DNA from: an uncultured Bacteroidales bacterium | Lineage (GTDB): Bacteria; Bacteroidota; Bacteroidia; Bacteroidales; Bacteroidaceae | Reading direction: 5' to 3' | DNA length: 64,000 nt | Assembly: GCA_902801475.1 (NCBI GenBank) | Contig: CADCIO010000016.1 | Span: forward strand, 25,248-89,247 | In this document: positions 16,007-24,020 of the stretch, one piece after another | Layout of the letters: each line of letters starts with the position of its first letter | How positions within the stretch are numbered: position 1 is the first letter of the stretch | The notes under the pieces: model-generated | Told to the model about the DNA's origin: nothing | The model's input: the letters and a program-made list of their open reading frames with translations, nothing else | The model's database searches: none | Position numbers and translations under genes: made by a program

Positions 16007-18466
16007 ATGAGAAAGATTTTGGTGACACTTGCAACCGTGCTGCTGTGGAGCATCACAATAAGTGCAGTGGCACAGAGCAACAGCAAGTTTACAACAGGAG
16101 TGGTGAAAGACATCCGTCCGAAGGATTGGCTGAAGACCTTATTGCAAAGGCAACATGATGGGTTGACAGGACACCCTGAAGCGTTGTCGTATCCCTACAA
16201 CTCATGTCTCTGGGCAGGAGAAATCTCACGTGCTGATGAGAGCTATGGCGACAACTGGTGGCGCTATGAGCAGACGGCATATTATACTGAGGGGCTGCTG
16301 AAGCTGGGGTATGAATTGGGAGCCGAGGAGATGGTGAGCAAGGCGATGGAGGGAATTGAATATACGTTGGCGCATCCCAATGAGAAGGGTATGTTAGGTA
16401 ACTCCACGCTGGAGGGCATCACATGGCCGATGTCCGTATTTTTCCGAGTGCTACAGGCCAAGTATGAGCATGACGGGGATGCCAGAATCCCTACCGCATT
16501 GGAGAAACACTATCTGAATTTCACGCCACAAGACCTCGCTGGAGGCATTGTGGGTGGACGTAATATCATGTCGATAGAGGGCATCCTCTGGACGTATGGC
16601 AAGACGGGCAACAAGAAGTTGCTGGAATTGGCTGAGGATGTTTGGGCTATACAGAACAAGTTTGCTGTGGATGAGACGGGCATCATGAGCAATGAACCCT
16701 TTTATATGCATGGTGTAACGTTTTCCGAAATGCTGAAACTGCCGATATTGCTCTATGCCCACACGGGCAAACAGCACTACCTCGACCTTGCGATGACTGC
16801 CATCAGAAAGGTGGAGCGTGAGTCGATGCTGCCCGACGGTGTGCCTTCGAGTGCAGAGTTTCTTTTAGGCAACGGCATCACCACGAGTCATGAGACCTGT
16901 GTCGTTGTGGATTATACATGGACATTGAGCCACTTCCTGCAAGTGACAGGCGAAGCTGAGTGGGCAGACAAGATGGAACATGCCATCTACAACGCTGGGA
17001 TGGGTGTCATCACCAAGGACTTCCGTTCGCTGCAATACTTCTCGTCGGTCAACCAGTTCATCGCCACAGGTTCATCGAACCACAATACTTATAGAAATGG
17101 TTCTACGTGGATGGCGTACCGTCCGACGCATGAGACGGAGTGCTGTTCAGGCAACGTGAACCGTATGCTGCCAAACTTCGTGGGAAGGATGTGGATGACT
17201 GATAGCGAGGGTGGTGCTGTGGCTGCTGTCTATGGTCCCAGTCAGGCGACATTCCAAACGGACAAGGGAGAGGTGACCATCACCTGTGAGACCAACTATC
17301 CCTTTGGCGAGACGCTGCTCTTTCATGTGAGCGGAGCAGAGGGAGTAAGTATCCCTTTGACGCTGCGCATCCCAACATGGTGCAGCAATGCCTCTGTTGC
17401 CATTAACGGCAAATCCTCCAATCAACTCCTGCCAACAGGCTCTTTCATCACACTGCCTGATGCTGTGAAAAGCGGAGATGAAATCGCGCTGACCCTGCCG
17501 ATGGAGGTGGAGAAGAAGACCCTCGAAGGTCAGGGTGTCTATTTCCAGCGCGGACCGCTGCTTTATGCTTATGCCATTCCGCAGCAGATGACGGAGGACA
17601 CAGAGGAATATGCCAACATGCACGGCAAGAAGCCTGAGAATCCAGACTTCAAATGCTGGAATATTGTGCCAACAGGAAACTTCAACTATGCTTTCGCTGA
17701 CGATGGACAAGTAGTGAGCGTGAATCGTCGTGCGATTGAAAAGATAGGTGGTACGATTCCCTTTGATCTCAACTACACGACCGTCAACTTGCGTATTCCT
17801 GTGAAGCCTATCGAGTGGAATCTGGTGGATGACCGCTATACGCCTGAATTTCCTGAACAGGGCCATCTTAAGCTGCTAAGCGATGCTACACAATACATCG
17901 ACCTTGTGCCTTATGGTTGCACAGAGTTGCGCCTCACCGTCTTCCCTGATGCTGATGCCAAACCGTTGCCCACTCCAATAGAGCCAGATTACACCCTACC
18001 TGCAAATGCTCCAGCTTGTGTGGCTGCTGTTGATGGTTACTACTATGCCTACTTTGAATTGCCCCGTTTCTGTTGGGATGAGCCCATTTATTGCAAAGTA
18101 CGAACAAAGAATGGCACTACTGATCTGCACAGCAATCAAGATGGTGACCTCTGTGAACTCGTAGGAACTACCGCCAATGGACGCAACATCTGGCGTTGGA
18201 CAGGATCTGCTGTTAGCGAGGAGGTTCCTGTGGAACTCATCTTTACCAACCACGATCTGCTGACTGACATCATGCCTTTTGTCAACGGTGGCTACTACAA
18301 CTACGACCACCTGCTCTACAAAACCAGTTTGACCACAGGACTACATCATCTGAAGGTTCCTGAAAAAATCGACAATGCTTGGTACACGCTCAACGGTCAC
18401 TATTTTACCACTCGTCCTGTCGCCAAGGGAATCTATATCCATCAAGGTAAAATTATCACTCATTAA
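16007..18466 (+). CDS. Beta-L-arabinofuranosidase-like glycoside hydrolase (DUF1680, GH127/GH146 type)
   Basis: 819 residues from 16007, where the signal peptide starts (MRKILVTLATVL, cleavage near AVA-QS). The family active site is a Cys3Glu zinc cluster with a cysteine nucleophile; here Glu296 and Cys298 (HETC) and Cys379-Cys380 (ETECCSGN) match its spacing. It should release beta-L-arabinofuranose from plant glycans or glycoproteins. About residues 690-790 resemble the CBM26-like repeat common in Prevotella enzymes (FVNGGYYNYD). The last 30 residues (WYTLNGH, GIYIHQGK) match the C-terminal Y-x-LNG...KGIYI-x-GK tail of many secreted Prevotella proteins, probably a sorting or anchoring signal. 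Confidence 0.88.
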   Translation: MRKILVTLATVLLWSITISAVAQSNSKFTTGVVKDIRPKDWLKTLLQRQHDGLTGHPEALSYPYNSCLWAGEISRADESYGDNWWRYEQTAYYTEGLLKLGYELGAEEMVSKAMEGIEYTLAHPNEKGMLGNSTLEGITWPMSVFFRVLQAKYEHDGDARIPTALEKHYLNFTPQDLAGGIVGGRNIMSIEGILWTYGKTGNKKLLELAEDVWAIQNKFAVDETGIMSNEPFYMHGVTFSEMLKLPILLYAHTGKQHYLDLAMTAIRKVERESMLPDGVPSSAEFLLGNGITTSHETCVVVDYTWTLSHFLQVTGEAEWADKMEHAIYNAGMGVITKDFRSLQYFSSVNQFIATGSSNHNTYRNGSTWMAYRPTHETECCSGNVNRMLPNFVGRMWMTDSEGGAVAAVYGPSQATFQTDKGEVTITCETNYPFGETLLFHVSGAEGVSIPLTLRIPTWCSNASVAINGKSSNQLLPTGSFITLPDAVKSGDEIALTLPMEVEKKTLEGQGVYFQRGPLLYAYAIPQQMTEDTEEYANMHGKKPENPDFKCWNIVPTGNFNYAFADDGQVVSVNRRAIEKIGGTIPFDLNYTTVNLRIPVKPIEWNLVDDRYTPEFPEQGHLKLLSDATQYIDLVPYGCTELRLTVFPDADAKPLPTPIEPDYTLPANAPACVAAVDGYYYAYFELPRFCWDEPIYCKVRTKNGTTDLHSNQDGDLCELVGTTANGRNIWRWTGSAVSEEVPVELIFTNHDLLTDIMPFVNGGYYNYDHLLYKTSLTTGLHHLKVPEKIDNAWYTLNGHYFTTRPVAKGIYIHQGKIITH

Positions 18467-18487
18467 ATAAAATAGTATTTCTTTTTA

Positions 18488-18518
18488 TTTGTCATCTTAA
18501 GGATTTGTACTACCTTTG
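18488..18518 (+). promoter_or_regulatory. Complete Bacteroidota promoter of the metal-receptor operon
   Basis: TTTG (18488-18491), 19-bp spacer, TACCTTTG (18511-18518). The ATG at 18524 lies only 5 nt after the -7 box, so the mRNA is probably leaderless or nearly so. Confidence 0.8.
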
Positions 18519-18523
18519 CACTT

Positions 18524-18871
18524 ATGAAAGAGACGACAAAAAGATTTTTTTCTTCATGGGCTTTATTGGCGGTGTTCCTGCCAATGCTCTTGTTGTCGTC
18601 GTTTCATGTGCATCCAGAGGCGCATGTAGAAGGTGATGATTGTGAGGAATGTGTGCACCATTTGCCACATGCGGGACATATCAGCAATTTGACGGTTTGT
18701 TCGTTTGATTGTGTGCTGTGTCAGTTCCTTACATTGCCGTTCTTGGTGGCGCCGCTGGTTGTTTTCACGGCAAAAAGATGGATCCATATAGCCCCTCAAT
18801 GTTTGGTGGAGCAAGGTGTTGTTTCAGGCGTGAGGGGCGTTGTCTTCGGGCGTGCTCCTCCTGTGTGGTAA
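18524..18871 (+). CDS. Small His/Cys-rich membrane-associated protein
   Basis: 115 residues. An N-terminal hydrophobic segment (about 11-26, signal or anchor) is followed by a metal-ligand-like stretch (HVHPEAHVEGDDCEECVHH, then HAGH) and by CSFDCVLC with a second hydrophobic segment at about 64-82. I do not recognise a named family. Together with the next gene, a TonB receptor with a ZnuD-like plug, it suggests metal sensing or handover, probably zinc or copper. Start follows the -7 box by 5 nt. Confidence 0.7.
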   Translation: MKETTKRFFSSWALLAVFLPMLLLSSFHVHPEAHVEGDDCEECVHHLPHAGHISNLTVCSFDCVLCQFLTLPFLVAPLVVFTAKRWIHIAPQCLVEQGVVSGVRGVVFGRAPPVW

Positions 18872-18926
18872 CTATCAACAGGAGAGAACAAACAACGCAA
18901 AACAAATTTTATCAAAAAGAATTTCA

Positions 18927-21026
18927 ATGAAGACAAGATATGTGATGCTGTCATTGTTGTGCTATGCCATGATGATGACAGCACAAAACCATCGTATCGT
19001 GGACGGTGGTAAGCAGGCGGGAGATAGCACGGATGTATTTTACCGCCATTTGGAGTTGAACGAGGTGATGGTAACGGGTGTGACAGGCGACACGAAGCTG
19101 AAGCATTCGACGGCACCCATATCAGTGGTGACAGGAAAAGAACTCCGTCAGACCACCTCGACCAACGTGATTGATGCTGTGGCGAAGCAGCCGGGAATGG
19201 CACAAGTGACCACGGGCGGCGGTATCTCAAAACCTATCATCAGAGGTTTGGGCTATAACCGCATTATCGTGATGAACGAGGGAGTGCGACAGGAGGGTCA
19301 GCAGTGGGGTGATGAACATGGTGTGGAAGTGGATGGCAATGGTGTCGGCTCTGTAGAGATACTGAAGGGTCCAGCCTCGCTGATGTATGGTTCGGATGCG
19401 ATGGCGGGTGTGCTGATTCTGCATGATGCACCATCGCCGATGGAGGGCGAAGTGCGAGCGAACATCAGCACGGAGTACCAAACGAACAACGGATTGTTTG
19501 CTTACTCGCTGAATGGGGCTGGCAATCATGGCGGTTTTGTGTGGGATGCACGTTTTTCGGACAAGATGGCGCATGCCTATAAGAATAAGTACGACGGCTA
19601 TGTGGCTGGTTCGCAGTTCAGGGAACGGGCTGGCAGACTGATGATAGGACTGGATAAGCGGTGGGGACATTCGCACCTGACTTGGACTTGCTTCCACCTT
19701 ACTCCCAGCATTATCGAAGGTGAACGTGACGAGGAGACGGGAGCGTTGGAGTGGGCGACTGACTGTCACAAGACATACTCGAAGACGTTGCCTTTCCAGC
19801 AGGTGAAGCACTATAAGGCTGTGTGGGATAACTCGCTGAATATGTCCAAGGGTTTTCTGAAGGCGATTGTGGGTTATCAGCAGAACAGGCGACAGGAGTT
19901 TGAGGAAAGTGCGGATGACTATGAGGTGTTCTTCAAACTGCATACGGTCACGTATGATGTGCGATATCTGACACACGAGTTTGACGGTTGGAAATTGGCG
20001 GTTGGTGTGAACGGTATGTGGCAAAAGTCGCAGAACTTGGGTGAAGAGGCGCTGATACCAGAGTACAGGTTGTTCGACTTTGGCGGTTATGGTACTGTGA
20101 GCAAGGAGTGGGAGCGTTGGACGGTGAACGGAGGAGTTCGTTATGACACCCGTCATCTGAAGTACGACCAGAAAAAGAACTATGACGGAGTGACCGGTAG
20201 TGTGGGTGCCGTGTGGAATGCGAATGAGCATCTGGATGTGAGGATGAATGTGGCACGTGGATTCCGTGCGCCCAACATGAGCGAACTGGGGGCTGACGGT
20301 GTGCATGAGGGAACGGTGCGTTATGAGCTGGGCAGCGCCAACCTGAAGTCAGAGTACAGTTGGCAGGCAGATCTTGGTGTGGATTTCACCTCACACTATG
20401 TGTCGGCACAGCTGGCGCTCTTTGCCAACAGAATCAGCAACTACATCTTCACGAAACGTGTTGATGTGGTGATGGAAGAGGGGTATAACACCTACCAATA
20501 TACGCAAGGCGATGCCCGACTGCTGGGTTTTGAGGCAGGAGTGGATGTACACCCAATTCACCGTCTGCACGTTGGCAACACCTTCTCCTACGTGGATGCC
20601 CGACAGCTGAACCAACCGGAGGAGACGCGCTATCTGCCTTTCACGCCAGCACCACGCTGGACATCAGAGGTGAAGTATGAGATTACGCATCACGGCAAGT
20701 GGCTGAACAATGCCTATGTGGCGTTGGGACTGGAGTGCTATCTGCGTCAGAACCACTACTACAAGGCAGACCAGACGGAGACGGCTACACCCAGTTATAC
20801 GCTCATGAACCTTTCGGCAGGAACAGACCTGATGATACGAAAGAAGAAGGTGGCAGAGCTGTATGTGACAGCTGACAACCTCTTCAATCGAGCCTATCAG
20901 AGCCACCTGAGCCGACTGAAATACACAGACGTGAATGTGGCGACAGGACGGATGGGTGTATATAACATGGGCAGAAATGTGGTGATGAAGGTAGTGGTGC
21001 CCTTAGTGTTTGAAACAAAGCAATAG
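18927..21026 (+). CDS. TonB-dependent outer-membrane receptor, metal type
   Basis: 699 residues. The start at 18927 is chosen because it opens a signal peptide (MKTRYVMLSLLC, cleavage near MTA-QN); upstream codons overlap the small His/Cys-rich gene. The plug domain covers about 40-160 (NEVMVTG, RGLGYNRIIVMNEGVRQEG, then VEILKGPASLMYGSDA), followed by a 22-strand barrel. The QQWGDEHG loop resembles ZnuD/CirA-like metal receptors. It imports a metal or metal complex using TonB energy. Substrate is inferred from the preceding gene only. Confidence 0.9.
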   Translation: MKTRYVMLSLLCYAMMMTAQNHRIVDGGKQAGDSTDVFYRHLELNEVMVTGVTGDTKLKHSTAPISVVTGKELRQTTSTNVIDAVAKQPGMAQVTTGGGISKPIIRGLGYNRIIVMNEGVRQEGQQWGDEHGVEVDGNGVGSVEILKGPASLMYGSDAMAGVLILHDAPSPMEGEVRANISTEYQTNNGLFAYSLNGAGNHGGFVWDARFSDKMAHAYKNKYDGYVAGSQFRERAGRLMIGLDKRWGHSHLTWTCFHLTPSIIEGERDEETGALEWATDCHKTYSKTLPFQQVKHYKAVWDNSLNMSKGFLKAIVGYQQNRRQEFEESADDYEVFFKLHTVTYDVRYLTHEFDGWKLAVGVNGMWQKSQNLGEEALIPEYRLFDFGGYGTVSKEWERWTVNGGVRYDTRHLKYDQKKNYDGVTGSVGAVWNANEHLDVRMNVARGFRAPNMSELGADGVHEGTVRYELGSANLKSEYSWQADLGVDFTSHYVSAQLALFANRISNYIFTKRVDVVMEEGYNTYQYTQGDARLLGFEAGVDVHPIHRLHVGNTFSYVDARQLNQPEETRYLPFTPAPRWTSEVKYEITHHGKWLNNAYVALGLECYLRQNHYYKADQTETATPSYTLMNLSAGTDLMIRKKKVAELYVTADNLFNRAYQSHLSRLKYTDVNVATGRMGVYNMGRNVVMKVVVPLVFETKQ

Positions 21027-21052
21027 TAAATCGTCAAATAGTAAATATTCTT

Positions 21053-21589
21053 ATGGCAAACTTTATCGAAAAGACACTGGAACCAGGCGAGAAGGTCATC
21101 TTCAAGGGAAGACTGCACTGGTCGTACAATTTTCGCTACACGGCGTGGGGCTTCCTGCTCATTCTGCTGAGTGTGGCAGGTATGGTGGTCATTGCTTATA
21201 CGCACTACAATGACTTCAACAACAACATGCTGGCACTTTTCTGCCTGTGTGTGGTAGTATGTTTGGTGGGCATCGGACTCATTGGTTTTGGCTACTTTAT
21301 CCGGAACCGCACGGAGTTTGCCATCACAAACAACCGCTTCATCCAGAAGGATGGTATCTTCGACATCAAAATGACGGAGATACCACTCTTCAAGGTGGAG
21401 ACGGTGAACTTCTACCAGACCTTCTTCGAAAGGATGCTGAAGACGGGTGCCATCGAATTGGTAGGTAGTGGCGGTACAGCCCACAGAGTGGAGTTTGTAC
21501 AGCACCCCTATGAGGTTAGGAACATGATTGCAACCTACATGAAGAAGAAGGAAGCGACAGCAGCATCTGAACCAGCGACAGTGGAATGA
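21053..21589 (+). CDS. Bacterial PH-domain (bPH2/YdbS-like) membrane protein
   Basis: 178 residues. Two membrane helices near 29-52 and 61-84 precede a bPH2-like domain (ITNNRFIQKDGIFDIK; IPLFKVETVNFYQ; GAIELVGSGG). Such proteins sit in the inner membrane; their exact job is unknown. The stop overlaps the next start as ATGA. The 26-bp gap after the receptor gene contains AATAGTA-like heptads. Confidence 0.82.
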   Translation: MANFIEKTLEPGEKVIFKGRLHWSYNFRYTAWGFLLILLSVAGMVVIAYTHYNDFNNNMLALFCLCVVVCLVGIGLIGFGYFIRNRTEFAITNNRFIQKDGIFDIKMTEIPLFKVETVNFYQTFFERMLKTGAIELVGSGGTAHRVEFVQHPYEVRNMIATYMKKKEATAASEPATVE

Positions 21590-22104
21590 AAAGGATAGGA
21601 TTACTTTCCGACACCCACGGGTGTTGGGATGAGCGGTACGAAAAGTACTTCAAGGAGTGTGACGAGATTTGGCATGCGGGCGACATCGGTTCAATGGAGG
21701 TGGCAGACCGTTTGGCAAAGATTGCTCCCTTGCGTGCTGTGTATGGCAATATCGACAGCGGGGATGTACGCATCAAGTTTCCAGAGGTGTATCGATGGAA
21801 ATGTGAAGAGGTGGATGTGCTGATGAAGCATATCGGAGGCTATCCAGGCAAGTATGATGCCAGTATCCGGCGCCAAATCTATGCCAATCCACCCCAACTC
21901 TTCATTTCAGGACACTCTCATCTGTTGAAGGTGATGAATGACCCCACCATCAAATGTCTGCACATCAATCCTGGTGCCGCAGGACGCTATGGCTTCCACG
22001 AAGTGCGCACTTTGGTGCGTTTCGTCATTGATGGTAGGGACATCAAAGATTTGGAGGTGGTGGAGCTGAACGATGCTCCCAAAGTAGTCAAGCCACACGC
22101 TTGA
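21586..22104 (+). CDS. YfcE/MJ0936-family metallophosphoesterase
   Basis: 172 residues. Metal-binding motifs are all present: LLSDTHG (7-13), HAGDIGS (30-36), YGNIDS (53-58), and GHSH (114-117). Family members hydrolyse phosphodiesters with two divalent metals in the cytosol. Coupled by ATGA overlap to the PH-domain gene. Its last 17 bp overlap the convergent gene fragment at 22088-22459. Confidence 0.9.
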   Translation: MKRIGLLSDTHGCWDERYEKYFKECDEIWHAGDIGSMEVADRLAKIAPLRAVYGNIDSGDVRIKFPEVYRWKCEEVDVLMKHIGGYPGKYDASIRRQIYANPPQLFISGHSHLLKVMNDPTIKCLHINPGAAGRYGFHEVRTLVRFVIDGRDIKDLEVVELNDAPKVVKPHA

Positions 22105-22459
22105 GGAGGGTACAACGAATGTTGTACGCACACCACCAGCTGGTGTCTTGGTAGTATTTAATGCTGGAACCGATGCAGGTGAAGATTTTTGCGATAGAAA
22201 TTCTCTCGCTGCAACGGTAGCATCCTGGATTCCGGTCGTTCTCCCAAATGATTTCCTGTTCAGAGATCATGTGCTCGCTGACCACATAGGTGACACCACG
22301 AGCTACAAATCGGTGGCATGCATGGTCAACATAAGGGAGTCGGAGCGCAATCTTGATTTTTGGACACAGAGTTTCTACACATGCATGGGATGGTGCCATG
22401 ATGGTGGCTTCATCCCCAGTCTTGAGATTTTCGAGTTTGATTAGATAATACATACTCAA
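22088..22459 (-). CDS. Small protein resembling a truncated pRiA4b ORF-3 (IS1096 passenger-like) domain
   Basis: 123 residues, starts MSMYYLIKL. The spacing of HACHRFVARGVTYV and of KYYQDTSWWCAYNI recalls pRiA4b ORF-3/IS1096 passenger proteins, whose conserved core has F-x-G-x-Y and Y-x-DFGD-W-H. The acidic and histidine residues of that second motif are missing and the end overlaps two palindromes (GTACAAC-GAAT-GTTGTAC at 22110-22127; CACCAGCTGGTG at 22134-22145), so the gene may be decayed or cut short. Function unknown. Family match is tentative. Confidence 0.45.
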   Translation of the reverse strand: MSMYYLIKLENLKTGDEATIMAPSHACVETLCPKIKIALRLPYVDHACHRFVARGVTYVVSEHMISEQEIIWENDRNPGCYRCSERISIAKIFTCIGSSIKYYQDTSWWCAYNIRCTLLKRVA

Positions 22460-22484
22460 TAAACATTTTTAAAGTGAAACATGT

Positions 22485-22516
22485 GTGGGTACATGAAGAT
22501 GTGCCCACGTTTTTTT
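22485..22516 (+). terminator. Hairpin with T-tract
   Basis: GTGGGTACAT/ATGTGCCCAC stem (one G-T pair), 4-nt loop GAAG, followed by GTTTTTTT. Rightward orientation; it may end read-through from the metallophosphoesterase operon. Confidence 0.6.
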
Positions 22517-22755
22517 GAAAAAGAAAAGGGGGTGTAACAGAATGTCAAAGAACACATCGTTGGCTGTCCTCCCTGCCGCAATGGCAGTTTGGGCAATGAC
22601 ACAAACGCAATACACAATGGGTGACTACAACGCTAATGCGTGTTGCATCTCTCCCAAGCATCCCCTGCAGGGCGCCAATTGCGATTTGTCATAGATGTGT
22701 TCATAAAAAAAACGTTTATTGAGCCAAATACCCTTCGTTTGTTCGAAAGGTGCGG

Positions 22756-22763
22756 CAAAGGTA
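22756..22763 (-). promoter_or_regulatory. -7 box facing the 22459 gene
   Basis: TACCTTTG on the minus strand, about 300 bp from the next convincing start. Confidence 0.5.
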
Positions 22764-22818
22764 GAGCTTATTGTGTGATGAAATCGTAGGAAAATCCCTA
22801 AACGATGGGGGAAATTCC

Positions 22819-23856
22819 TTATTGTAAGCGCTGAACGAAGGCTTTCAGCTTTTCCCACACCAATTCTTGTGTGATGAGATTGTATTGCTGTGGCTTGTCC
22901 ATCTTGGCCAAAGTCTGAGCGTCGGCAAGGTCTGTGGCAGCAATACCTTCGGCTGGCACGCTGTTCTGGGGCAACCAGACGGACTTGTTGTTGCCAGGAG
23001 CGCAGATGACCAGCGATGGACAGCCTGTAGCATGCATGATATGACGTGCTCCTCCCTCGTTGCCGAAAAAGAGGGTCATGAAATAACCCATCGCCACCAA
23101 TTCTCTGGATGAACGTGCCTGTACGTCGATGAAGACCTGTTGAGGCTTACCCAGTTTCTCATAGACACGGAAAGCATTGGTCTTCTCTTGTCCAGGGGCA
23201 TAGTTGAAGATGATTTGCCAATCGGGAAACTGCTTGATGAATTGGTCAAGCACCCATACCATACGATCTTCGTCCCACACTTTGGAAGCCAGTTTGGCTG
23301 TGACATTCGCCAGCATGATGGGTTTCGAAAGGTCGATGCCCTGCTGTTGCAGATAGGTACCAAAGGTCTGCTTCTCTTCCTCTGTGATATGAAGGGTGAA
23401 CTCCTTGACAGGCTCAATGGGTTTGAGGGTGTTGAGAGGTGACGCGAAACTAACATCGTGCTCCACCATCGACTTGCTGCCACAAGGAGGAATCATGTGG
23501 TTGAACGCCAGTCGGGTATAACCTTTCTTCACACCAATACGATAAGGCGTGTGGGGTGAGAAACGTGCAAACAGCATGGTGTTGGCCGTGCTGCGCATGT
23601 CGATGATGACATCATAATGGGTGTGATGCACTATCTGCCACACCCGTTTCAGGTAGTGAACGAAGTGGTGGCGCTCCTCATCAGAGAACGTGATGATGCG
23701 GTCGATGGAAGGGTGCCCTTGGAACAAAGGAGCAATCTTCTCATTCAGCACAAAATGAATCTGCGCCTCAGGAAAATTGTGGCGCAATGTGTTGAGCAGC
23801 GACGTGGCGAGAATCGCATCGCCCATCTGACGAAATCGTACGACAAGTATATTCAT
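22819..23856 (-). CDS. GT9 heptosyltransferase family protein
   Basis: 345 residues, the usual size of ADP-heptose:LPS heptosyltransferases. N-terminal RFRQMGDAILA is the typical (R-G-D-x-hydrophobic) start. The C-terminal GNEGGARHIMHATGCPSLVI matches the conserved donor site G-D-G-x-HxAA region, though with N-E-G-G in place of the usual D/S-G. It should add heptose or a related sugar to the LPS core on the inner face of the membrane. Divergent from the GT4 operon; the -7 box lies 5 nt before the start. Confidence 0.9.
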   Translation of the reverse strand: MNILVVRFRQMGDAILATSLLNTLRHNFPEAQIHFVLNEKIAPLFQGHPSIDRIITFSDEERHHFVHYLKRVWQIVHHTHYDVIIDMRSTANTMLFARFSPHTPYRIGVKKGYTRLAFNHMIPPCGSKSMVEHDVSFASPLNTLKPIEPVKEFTLHITEEEKQTFGTYLQQQGIDLSKPIMLANVTAKLASKVWDEDRMVWVLDQFIKQFPDWQIIFNYAPGQEKTNAFRVYEKLGKPQQVFIDVQARSSRELVAMGYFMTLFFGNEGGARHIMHATGCPSLVICAPGNNKSVWLPQNSVPAEGIAATDLADAQTLAKMDKPQQYNLITQELVWEKLKAFVQRLQ

Positions 23857-23861
23857 GGGGA

Positions 23862-23869
23862 CAAAGGTA
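23862..23869 (-). promoter_or_regulatory. -7 box for the GT9 gene
   Basis: TACCTTTG on the minus strand, 5 nt before the ATG at 23856: leaderless-type spacing. The heptads behind it place a CTG at 19 bp, in the -33 position. Confidence 0.65.
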
Positions 23870-23877
23870 AGGAAAAG

Positions 23878-24000
23878 TTGACAGTTGACAGTTGACAGTT
23901 GACATTTTTTTTGCTATTCGAGATGTTTTTTAGGTTGGAAAAGCGACAAATTTAGCTCCTAACTTAAAATAACTGTCAATTGTCAACTGTCAACTATCAA
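23878..24000. repeat. Facing heptad arrays between divergent promoters
   Basis: TTGACAG three and a half times (23878-23904) faces CTGTCAA, TTGTCAA, CTGTCAA, CTATCAA (23973-24000), making an imperfect inverted repeat of about 27 bp with a 68-bp loop. Confidence 0.85.
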
Positions 24001-24008
24001 CTAATTTG

Positions 24009-24016
24009 TACCTTTG
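24009..24016 (+). promoter_or_regulatory. -7 box for the rightward glycan operon
   Basis: TACCTTTG, 4 nt before the ATG at 24021. No 5' leader seems possible. Confidence 0.65.
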
Positions 24017-24020
24017 CACT

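Larger units (their letters stand above)
22460..22818. other. 359-bp region: leader of the 22459 gene with hairpins and a tiny ORF
   Basis: A minus-strand -7 box (22756-22763) would start a leader of about 290 nt. It contains a 23-codon ORF (22633-22704, minus; MNTSMTNRNWRPAGDAW at its start), palindromes around GGCGCC and CCTGCAGG, and the hairpin at 22485-22508. A 50-codon plus-strand ORF begins at 22543 but has no visible promoter. Confidence 0.4.

Noticed and set aside
19227..20306. 359-codon minus-strand reading frame
   Set aside because: Antisense to the TonB receptor; H/R/S-rich shadow frame.
22625..22858. 77-codon minus-strand frame
   Set aside because: It starts inside the end of the GT9 gene and runs through promoter-like and palindromic DNA.
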